18,416 bases of DNA from Roridomyces roridus (lineage: Eukaryota; Basidiomycota; Agaricomycetes; Agaricales; Mycenaceae): assembly GCA_029378245.1 (NCBI GenBank), contig JARKIF010000441.1, positions 1 through 18,416 on the forward strand, read 5' to 3'. The position numbers and the translations under genes were made by a program. How positions within the stretch are numbered: the stretch's first letter is position 1; each line of letters starts with the position of its first letter. Below the pieces are notes generated by a model. The model searched no databases and was not told where the DNA came from. It was given only the letters and a program-made list of their open reading frames with translations. Of the stretch, positions 1 through 10,287 are shown piece by piece.

Positions 1-385
1 ACAGGAGGCAGGAAACACTCGGCTTTCACAAGAGCGCAGGAAGGAAACACTGAACTCGAAGAACTTAGTTGCAATGTATTGTCTGCCAGGCAGAAGATCG
101 GTGACTCCATCCATGGCTTGGTCGAGCGTGTGATTCTTCAGCTTCCGCTAAGCGAGTCGTTGGAAGCTTGTAAGGGGCTCAGCGACGCTGAGTTTGCTTG
201 CACCAGGTGGAAGACTAAGCAGCGGAATTGCGAACCTGGAGGGGGGGAGAACTCAGGAGAACGCGGACGAAGTGAACCTGGTGACAAGTTTGGTGGATAG
301 GGGCATCGTGCGTGATGATTGATCACGATCAAAAGATAAAAAAAAGAACTTCCTCAGTCGACGGAAACTGAAGGACCCCCTGCAA
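1..385. other. Left-edge region without a supported gene
   Basis: I see no recognisable coding exon, RNA gene or mobile element here. A 73-codon open frame at 79-300 (+) lacks an ATG start and has a composition unlike a conserved protein. A short imperfect repeat around GGAAACACT occurs at about 11-19 and 43-52. A purine-rich, A-rich stretch lies at about 330-350. The region is downstream of the tRNA-Arg gene on the minus strand. Confidence 0.5.
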
Positions 386-473
386 AAACGACAGTGGGAC
401 TCGAACCCACAACCTTCGCCTGGAGTATATTCCAGATTAGGAAAGCGATGCTCTGCCATTGAGCCACGCCGGC
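386..473 (-). tRNA. tRNA-Arg (anticodon CCT), intron-containing, copy 1
   Basis: Read on the minus strand, the cloverleaf is visible. The 5' acceptor strand is GCCGGCG, the D stem is GCTC/GAGC, and the anticodon stem is TCGCT/GGCGA with loop TTCCTAA (anticodon CCT, reading AGG). The variable loop is AGGTT and the T arm is GTGGG-TTCGAGT-CCCAC. A 16-nt intron at about 421-436 interrupts the anticodon arm just 3' of the anticodon, the normal position in eukaryotes. Internal A and B boxes are present, and a run of five T on the transcribed strand (384-388) can terminate Pol III. The 3' acceptor strand (TGTCGTT) pairs poorly: three G-U pairs and one C-U mismatch at 2-71. The copy may therefore be weak or decaying. 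Confidence 0.8.
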
Positions 474-698
474 ACTCGGGCGGCCGATGCTGTTACACCC
501 TGTAGCTGGAATGTTACGATGCATTGTGGATCGGAGACTCCGTGGCTTGATGCACAGGACCAATGCAGGGTTTCGCTGGACGCTGTGAACGATAGGTAGT
601 GTGTGTCTTCCCTGACATGTAGTAGTCTCCAAATGTGCGGTTGGGTCAAGTGATCCAAGACAGAAAAACAATGGCTGGACTTGAGGGAGGACGGCAAA
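474..698. other. Spacer between tRNA-Arg copies
   Basis: No gene seen. This is the 5' flank of tRNA copy 1, and it does not resemble the repeated 5' flank of copy 2. Open frames here lack conserved sequence and overlap the tRNA genes. Confidence 0.5.
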
Positions 699-783
699 AA
701 CCAACAGTGGGACTCGAACCCACAACCTTCTCCTGGAGTTTCCTAATTAGGAAAGAGACGCTCTACCATTGAGCCACGCCGGC
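699..783 (-). tRNA. tRNA-Arg (anticodon CCT), intron-containing, copy 2
   Basis: This has the same fold as the upstream copy. The acceptor is GCCGGCG, the D stem GCTC/GAGC, the anticodon stem TCTCT/GGAGA with loop TTCCTAA (anticodon CCT), and the T arm GTGGG-TTCGAGT-CCCAC. The intron is 13 nt (about 734-746) and contains TTAGGAA, which can pair with the anticodon loop, as tRNA introns commonly do. A T5 Pol III terminator (696-700) follows directly. The 3' acceptor strand is TGTTGGT. All seven positions can pair with the 5' strand, but four are G-U wobbles where a canonical strand (CGCCGGC) would have C. It is the better preserved of the two copies. Confidence 0.85.
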
Positions 784-892
784 TTACTGGAGATGTTCAG
801 AAGAGCCAGTAGGATGAGGGAAATAGGGGGAGGACATCGAAATGACGGTGGAATCATCTTTGATAAGCAGGTGAAGGAACGGGTTTCAAGCC
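784..892 (-). repeat. 5'-flank repeat of tRNA-Arg, unit A
   Basis: This stretch lies just upstream (minus strand) of tRNA copy 2. It recurs, diverged, at 932-1045 and more weakly at about 1085-1163. Shared blocks on the + strand include GAGCCAG-AGGATGAGGGAA, TGACGGTGGAATCATCTTTG, ATAAGCAGG and GTTTCAAGCC. The order is conserved, so it is a direct tandem duplication of tRNA plus flank. Confidence 0.8.
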
Positions 893-907
893 GAGCGTTT
901 TCAAGAC

Positions 908-931
908 ACTCTACCATTGAGCCACGCCGGC
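908..931 (-). pseudogene. Truncated tRNA-Arg 5' fragment
   Basis: The first 24 nt of the tRNA-Arg (acceptor strand, D arm, start of the D-stem 3' side) are present and nearly identical to copy 2. The remainder, including anticodon arm and T arm, is replaced by unrelated sequence. It sits at the start of repeat unit B exactly where a full tRNA would be expected, so it is a decayed third copy. Confidence 0.8.
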
Positions 932-1045
932 GTTACTAGAGGCCGTTCAGAGGAGCCAGGAGGATGAGGGAAGTAGGGAGAGCAGGATCGAAGTGACGGT
1001 GGAATCATCTTTGATAAGCAGGCGAAGGACCGGAGGTTTCAAGCC
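932..1045 (-). repeat. 5'-flank repeat of tRNA-Arg, unit B
   Basis: This is the second copy of the flank seen at 784-892, next to the truncated tRNA fragment. A block of about 30 bases around TGACGGTGGAATCATCTTTG (995-1020) is identical in the two units. The edges are more diverged, with small indels such as an extra AGC near 981. Confidence 0.8.
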
Positions 1046-1084
1046 AATGGTGTTCGAAATGCACTGCCTTTGCTGGCTGAAGAC

Positions 1085-1163
1085 TGTTTAGAGGAGCCAG
1101 GAGGATGTGGAGCATGATGAGGAAGAGCAGGATCGAAATTAATGATGGAATCAATGTTTGATC
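1085..1163 (-). repeat. Diverged 5'-flank repeat, unit C
   Basis: This is a third, more decayed copy. GAGGAGCCAGGAGGATG, AGAGCAGGATCGAA and ATGGAATCA followed by TTTGAT occur in the same order as in units A and B. No tRNA remnant is recognisable next to it. From here to 1528 I see no gene. The interval 1164-1528 is most simply the 3' untranslated and intergenic DNA beyond CUL1. Confidence 0.65.
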
Positions 1164-1528
1164 AGAACGCCTGTTCTCTAATTCGACGAGGCTGCTCAGA
1201 CAGAAACCTCTCCGCAAGGCAAATGTGGCAGCCTCGGCTGCAGCAGATGTTGCGCGACATCACCAGTAATGAGATCAAGGACCCTCACAGTAAGGATTGA
1301 AGAGACTGTAACGGGTTACGGGATATTACTTGCCGTCTTTCCCTCCTCCTCATCGCGCCATACAACAACTGGGCTCACAGCAGAGTCGGTGCTCTTGAAC
1401 AAAATTGAATGACTGCAGTATGCGAGAGAGTATGTAGCTAAGTAGGTAAGTAAATTACACAGCGGAAACAAAGCGGGAGCGTATGGGCTAATCTCTACTC
1501 TAAGCCCACCAAGAAAACGCGAGAGGGT

Positions 1529-4464
<2,936 letters not shown>

Positions 4465-4496
4465 GATGGAGAGAGTCAAGAGAGTGATTGATCAAG

Positions 4497-4504
4497 GACG
4501 CGTC
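4497..4504. promoter_or_regulatory. GACGCGTC palindrome upstream of CUL1
   Basis: The 8-bp palindrome GACGCGTC lies 33-40 bp before the CUL1 ATG, in the 50-bp gap after the SYO1 stop. Its core ACGCGT is the MluI cell-cycle box bound by fungal MBF-type factors. The same 8-mer recurs in two other 5' gaps in this window. A regulatory role is inference. Confidence 0.45.
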
Positions 4505-4514
4505 GAATAAACAA

Positions 4515-6722
4515 TTACAACCCGAGGTCTTTACGATACTTTATGAATGCTACTAGATTGTCCCTCACTTCTTCCCCTCGCCGCCTCAGCTCTTTCCCTC
4601 CCTCCTTCCGACGGTCGATGGCGCGCACAGCAGTCTTGATGCCGTCGACGCTGCCTTGCAACCGGGCAAGATATCCTCCCGAGCGGAAATTGATATCCCA
4701 TGGTGCATCCTCGTCAGAGTAAATGTCAATCAGGGACGAGGCGGCCTGCAACATTGGTTCTGTTCCCGCAGGCGATGGACCATTGGCACTAGGAAGCATG
4801 GACAACAGATACACCGCGATCGTCGCATTTGCGTCGACAAAGGCAGGATTTTGCGCGAGTGCTTCCAGTGTTCCGATACACTTGACGCGTAATTGGGCGT
4901 CGGCCGTCGCACCATCGCATAGTGCCATGAGTGCTTGCACCTGTTCAGGCTTGGGTTCCACTATACCCCGAGAGACAGTGGCAACACCCCACAGAACGCC
5001 TGTGGCAGCCTCCCATACCGCTCGTCGCTGTTCCTGACCCAAACCAGTCTGTGTTCCCACCAAGCCGAGCGCTGTCCAGATCGCATCCCAAACCGCACCC
5101 ACATCGGCAGCATTGGCATGCCTGTCCCGCGCAAGAGTAAGGAATATGTTGTTTAGGCACTCGAATGCAGCGAGATGAATTGCACTTAGAGCGGAGGTCG
5201 TTGGTGGATGCGGCGACGGTGCAGCGAGTGGAGGGAAGGAGAGTGTTGTGGGTTGGATTAGTTGAAGGAGAGGGGTCACGAGCGAGGGCAGGGATTGAGT
5301 CTGCTCGCGGGAATCTGGTACTGCTTCTTCTGGCGTGGCCATATCGGCGTCTGGGTTATCGTCCGAATTTTCTGAGTTAGCTTTCAGTCCTGATTCAGAC
5401 GGTTTATTCTAGGAATTACCATCGCCTTCTTCATCGTCATCTTCATCGTCAATGAGCACATCCGGCTGGGGATCAGGGAGTGTCGCACAGGCACCGGTGA
5501 GGATCTCCAGGGCCAACTGAACAGTTCGCAACCGATTTTCGAGACGCTCCAGCCCGACCTCTGCAGGTGATTTATGGTCGCTCTTGGGGGTGTTCTTGAG
5601 ACCTGAATCTTTTGGTTTTTCCGTCTCCGGTGCAGAACCTAATAGCTGGAGTGCGGTTTCCGACACCTCGGTGAGGGAGATGGACAAAAGCGGTGTGAGT
5701 TGGGGAAGCACGATCTCTGCATCGAGGTCGAGGGCAGAGGCTACTGATGGGGGAGGAAGAGGAGCCACATTGCGCAGGATGCCCGCTGCGAGTACACGCA
5801 GGGTCCCGGTGCGTGGATCGGCTTCGTCCTGGGGCGGCTCTTGGAGAATTGAGAGAAGACAGGCAATGTACCCGCCGTCTGCCCGAAGATCGGCAATGGC
5901 AGGTGGATTGTCGTCGCTCAGGACGTAGAGACACTGGGCAGCGGCTGTGACTGTGGCGAGTGGGATCTTTTGGCGTGCTCCAAGGAAGGATATTAGGAAT
6001 GGCACGAGTTGGAGCTGGTTGATTGCGTTGAGAGCTTTGTTGGATGTCTCGCTCAGACACCACAGCAGTGTTATCACGTTGTCCGCAAACTCGTATACCA
6101 GTTTCTGCGCATTTTCTGGCGCGGTTTTCTGGTCATCAAGGTATTGGGAGAGAGTCGTGGATAGCTGTGGGTGGGGTCAGTGCACATACGTGGAATGAAC
6201 GAGTAAATAAATACTTTGGGCACGAATGTTTGCAACGGTACCAGGATGCTTTTATTGTACATCTCGGCACAGATATCATACCCACCGTCGATGCATAGAT
6301 TTCTGAATAAATAAAATCAGTCTGGACCAGATGCACAAAGCAAGGACGGCTTACATACCGCAGCGCCCCCGCCGCCTCCACTACGACCTCTTCTTCGCTG
6401 TCCGTGAGACGCGTGATGAGCGTGCCGACAATATTTTTGCCTTGCAGGAGACGGCGCGTGGATGGGTCATTTTGGATTAAATTGGATACCGCAACGCAAG
6501 CCCACTTGCGCTCGGCGGCATCGGCGCCTTGCATCTGGATGGAAGAATTGAGAAAACGAGAGGAATGAGCGGGGGGACGGCCACTTTTTGAATTATGGGG
6601 AGAATAGCCTCGGTTTTGGAGGACGATTCAGAAGCCGCGGCGAGACCTTTTGGGAGATGCGAGTCGGGAACGCGCATCGGGTTGTGGCGGCGCATAGACC
6701 GCTTTTTCTGGGATTTGCCCAT
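4515..6722 (-). CDS. SYO1: SYO1/HEATR3-type ribosomal protein import adaptor
   Basis: Symportin 1 carries 5S RNP proteins uL18 (Rpl5) and uL5 (Rpl11) into the nucleus with a karyopherin, feeding 60S assembly. Five exons: 6585-6722, 6359-6534, 6215-6302, 5420-6164, 4515-5371, giving 667 aa (Chaetomium and yeast homologues are roughly 620-675). The N-terminus MGKSQKKRSMRRHNPMRVP is the basic family signature, where the nuclear import signal lies. Armadillo/HEAT-like helices follow, with ERKWACVAVSNLI, EEEVVVEAAGALRNL and the LLWCLSE block. An acidic loop (DDEDDDEEGDG, about residues 370-382) fits the acidic loop used for Rpl11 binding. A second helical repeat half follows to the end. The last intron can use either of two acceptors 18 nt apart; I chose the 48-nt form (5372-5419). 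It is divergent from RPN6 with an 82-bp gap. Confidence 0.92.
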
Positions 6723-6804
6723 GGCGAGTGCAGAAAGTAGAAGTAGAAAATGATTTGATCGGGATCGGGAACAAACTTGTGACAACACAAGACGCGTCTC
6801 CCTC
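6723..6804. promoter_or_regulatory. Bidirectional SYO1/RPN6 promoter gap with GACGCGTC
   Basis: Only 82 bp separate the two divergent start codons, so both transcripts must initiate from shared DNA or from within each other's 5' ends. GACGCGTC lies at 6791-6798, 7-14 bp before the RPN6 ATG and about 70 bp before the SYO1 ATG. I see no TATA box and no obvious proteasome-associated control element. Confidence 0.5.
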
Positions 6805-8614
6805 ATGCCTCCCGCCGACCTCCTTGCTCTCGCCTCTGCCCCCGACACCACGCCGCAAAAGGCAGAGCAGATATACCACGAAATTCTTTCCCGCCGTACG
6901 CCCTATCCCCTGCTTCTTATGCCCAATTCATCTCGTATTCTTAGCTACACCGCCGAATCTCACTCCAGAGGCCCATGCACAAGTATTGCGCGACCAGGAG
7001 GCAGCCCTGCTACGCCTTGGTACTCTGTACCGGGACCAACAGTTTGTGATTTTACAGCTTCTCACTATCTCGCCTCATGTTCATAAGAAACGCGGAGGGT
7101 TTGGCCCAGACAATAACGCTATCTCGCGGATTCTTCATGTCCAGTACTGCAAAAGCAAAGACGGCCAAACTTAGTGGGTTTACCTCCGACTGTTTGCAAT
7201 GGCAGTGTACTAATTGTGGGACGCAGTCCGCACGCTACTCGGCCATTTCAGCGCCATCCCGGATAGCACTGAGACGCAGATTCGCGTTCTGCAGGACAAC
7301 ATCACCTGGGCCAAGACGGAGAAGCGCATATTTCTTAAACACAGCCTCGAGACGCGTCTCGCTTCCATGTTGCGTTACCTTTTACTGGCGCCGCATTCAT
7401 CTTCTGACTTTGACTGCCAGTCATCTGGACCGCCACCAATATCGCCCTGCGCTGGCCATAATCGAAGGGCTACTGACAGAGCTCAAACGCCTCGACGATA
7501 AACTCATCCTGACCGAGGTGCACCTTCTCGAAAGCAAGGTCTACCGTGGCGTGAATAATATCACCAAGGCCAAGGTAAGACCAATCTCGTCTTATCTTAC
7601 CGGCACTGACGGGCCTAGGCCGCTCTCACTTCTGCCCGCACCTCCGCTGCGTCAATCTACACGCCCCCGCCGCTCCAGTCCGCGCTGGATATCCAATCCG
7701 GGATTCTGCATGCAGAGGAAAAGGATTACAAGACGGCGTACAGCTACTTCTTTGAAGCATTCGAGTCGCAGGCCCAGGCTGCGGCCTTTGCTCCAGCCGT
7801 CAAGTCGCGGGACGGCGAGGGTGCCGATGGCGCGGTTCCTGTTTCCAGTGGGGAGCAGATTGATGCGGAGGGCAAAGGCGCGCTGGAAGCACTGAAATAT
7901 ATGCTTCTGTGCAAAGTTATGCTGAACCTCGTTTGTGGCTTGCTACTCGTTCTTTCTCTATTTTTTTTACTCTTTTGCAGCCGGAAGACGTACATTCGCT
8001 ATTGAGCATCAAGCTCGCACTCAAGTATGCCCAGCTCCGCGACGTTGAGAGTATGCGTGCCATCGCCCGTGCACACCAGGATCGGAATCTTGCAGATTTC
8101 GAAAAGGCGCTGCGGGATTACAAGGACGGTGGGTGGTTTCATGTCTTTTTTTTGTACCCAGCTGAACAGTATCTCAGAGTTATCCTCGGACCCGACAATC
8201 CGCTCGCACCTGGCCGCGCTGTATGACACACTGCTCGAGCAGAACCTGCTACGCATTGTCGAGCCCTACTCTGTTGTCGAGCTCGAGTATGTCAGCGAGT
8301 GCGTTGGTCAGGGACGCCAGGCAGTCGAGGCCAAGTACGCTGTTGTTCTGCATCTTTTCAGTTGGCTCAAGGAATTTCCTCGCAGGTTGTCACAGATGAT
8401 CCTCGACAAGGTCTTCCATGGCGTGTTGGATCAAGGACGTGGGTGCCTGTTGGTGTTCGACGACACCGAGGCAGACGTGAGTGTTGCTCGTCTTTGAGGC
8501 CCGGCGCGTGCTAATTGTTTGTTCCAGACGACATACGCTACAGCAATCGAGACACTGCAGCAAGTGGGCAAAGTGGTGGAAAGTCTGTACGGAAAAACTG
8601 TAAAGATCAGCTAG
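6805..8614 (+). CDS. RPN6: 26S proteasome lid subunit RPN6 (PSMD11)
   Basis: This is a lid subunit of the 19S regulatory particle that braces lid to base and core through its N-terminal helical solenoid; the C-terminal PCI domain joins the lid ring. Ten exons: 6805-6895, 6945-7041, 7088-7173, 7227-7368, 7421-7574, 7619-7930, 7981-8128, 8178-8334, 8386-8476, 8528-8614, giving 454 aa (human 422). Diagnostic blocks: [73 protein letters not shown] and [17 protein letters not shown]. The exon 4-5 junction was fixed by alignment: donor GTTGCG at 7369 gives [13 protein letters not shown], matching family spacing. Exon 6 carries roughly 25-30 extra residues between the solenoid and the LKYML helix, Ala/Gly/Ser-rich and probably a flexible loop. 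Introns are 44-53 nt; the third has a clear TACTAAT branch site. Confidence 0.95.
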
Positions 8615-8650
8615 TGTGTCCTCACAATAATTGCAATTGTCATGATTATA

Positions 8651-8699
8651 GATGTGGGTATGCGGTATGCCTATGTGTATGCGTATGCTTCTGTATGTA
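8651..8699 (+). repeat. TATG-rich imperfect microsatellite in RPN6 3' region
   Basis: Alternating purine-pyrimidine TATG, GTATGC and TGTATG units fill about 50 bp in the 160-bp gap between the convergent stops of RPN6 (8614) and the tetraspanin (8775). It is probably 3' UTR. No terminator hairpin or canonical AATAAA was found. Confidence 0.6.
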
Positions 8700-8774
8700 C
8701 AAAATTTTGAAGCTAGAAAGCCAGCGATCGCAATGAATGAAAGCAAAGGAAGGAAATGAACGAACGTGCGCAAT

Positions 8775-10244
8775 CTACATGACACTGTCCGCCCGCGCAC
8801 CCACACTGTCGTACTTTGCATGGCTGCCCTCTCTCTCCCGCTCTCGCGGGGGTTGGGCATAAGGCATCGTGGAGAGTTGAACCTCGGAAGTGTTGGTAGA
8901 CCCGTAAGGCGAGTAGGAATCGAAGCGTTGGCCAGGTAGACCCGAGACCATGTGTGCGGCCGCATCGGTGCCATACTGGTCTGCCAGCTGTCTGTAGAGC
9001 GGTCAATACGCCGGCGCAAATAGATGCATACGAGAAAATTACTGGGCATAGGACTCGACAATGACAGCCATGGCCTCTTTGCTAAGACGATAGGCCTTGG
9101 GCATCATGCCTTTTCCGAACCTATAGGTGACGTGGTTGGAGCACAGGAGCCCGGAAACAATGATAGCTACAAGGCTGGTAAATGAAAGAGTAATGACAGG
9201 ACAAAGCCACGTACCGATCTGAACCGGAACGAGGGCAAACGAGATGGTATACCACCGCTCAAGCGTTCGGCGCTCGAATGCAAGGAAATCGGCCTTGCAT
9301 CCCGGTAGGACAGAACGCGCATAGCAAGTGGGCGTCACCGTGGCCTCTACGAACGGACTGAAGTAGCCACAGCAGCCAAGCATATTCTGTACGACGAGGC
9401 GGCCTGCAGCACCGAGTTCTTGACTCCATTGTTGATTGATTTTGCCTTCGATATTGAGATTGCGGCGCTTGTAGGTAACATAACCCGGGACAACGAGCAA
9501 GCCGAATACGACCCAGAGCATGAACGTATACACGGCGAGGAAAGGTCGATTGTTGAGCAGGATGCCGGGGAAGCCGAGGAGAGACACGGCAAATGCAACG
9601 GCTGCAGCGGCGGTGCTGAGTCGAAGCTCGAGGGTATTGGCCACGGTGATGATGGGCGAGTCCTCGAGGACGTGCAGCCAAACGAGGATGATGAAAAGGA
9701 GGGCGGTGAGAGACCAAACGGCAAGGACAATATTGGCAACAAAGAGGATGGCCTTGAACCGCGTCCAGCGCGCCGCCTTTCCACCGCGTCCACGGGCACC
9801 AAAGACCCCACCTAAAAGACCACCGGCATTGCGAGGGTCTACACCATCATAGTCCTCGTCTCCAGCAGAAGGCATCCGTGAGGCACCAGCACGAAAGGCC
9901 TCAACACCACCCCCGCGAGGAAGCATACCACCCCCAAACTCGCCCTTGCCACCCAAACCGCGTCGACGAGCAAGCATCGAGTTGGAGAATTTGGACGGCA
10001 GGTAATTGGTGGCCAGCGAGTGGGTGCTACCAGAGGGGGACACGGGGCGGAAGGGGGCGGAAGGGGGCTCCAGCATATTGCTTGACGGAGCGAGGATATG
10101 ACGAGTGGAGCCAGACATGGATATTGTGCTCTGGGCGTGAGAGGCGACGGAGGCTGGCCGTGAATCCCCAAAGGCAGGGCTGGAGAGGAATGAACGGGCG
10201 TTGCAACAAGCACAGCGCAAAACTCACGACTCGGAATGGTACAT
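8775..10244 (-). CDS. Tetraspanin, basidiomycete Tsp2-like
   Basis: This is a four-pass membrane protein with a tetraspanin large extracellular loop. Proposed exons: 10228-10244, 9215-10179, 9043-9166, 8775-8991, giving 440 aa. About 145 disordered Ser/Gly/Arg-rich residues precede TM1 (about 147-172). TM2 is near 196-214, TM3 near 219-241 and TM4 near 316-340. The loop between TM3 and TM4 holds CCG (275-277), PTC (289-291) and GC (299-300), the tetraspanin cysteine signature. A 48-nt intron (9167-9214) restores a normal TM4. A 51-nt intron (8992-9042) replaces an apparent stop and adds a polar tail ending DSVM. The first 17-nt exon (MYHSE plus a split Ser) rests only on a good 48-nt intron in phase; starting at the ATG at 10118 would give 414 aa. 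The Tsp2 assignment is by architecture and is tentative. Confidence 0.82.
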
Positions 10245-10287
10245 TGACAGAAGAGTAGTACGTCAATTTTATGTTTTTTGATCTACA

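Noticed and set aside
79..300. 73-codon open frame on the + strand near the left edge
   Set aside because: No ATG at its start, no recognisable domain, low-complexity Gly/Glu end; more likely chance.
354..725. 123-codon minus-strand open frame covering the tRNA genes
   Set aside because: It runs through both tRNA-Arg sequences, which explain the region; no protein similarity seen.
784..1163. Transposon or CRISPR-like array as explanation for the repeats
   Set aside because: Units are tRNA plus flank, diverged and of unequal length, with no inverted ends, no spacer regularity and no transposase.
9259..9852. Open frames of 110-154 codons overlapping the tetraspanin on both strands
   Set aside because: The tetraspanin frame has four membrane segments and the CCG signature; the others have no pattern.
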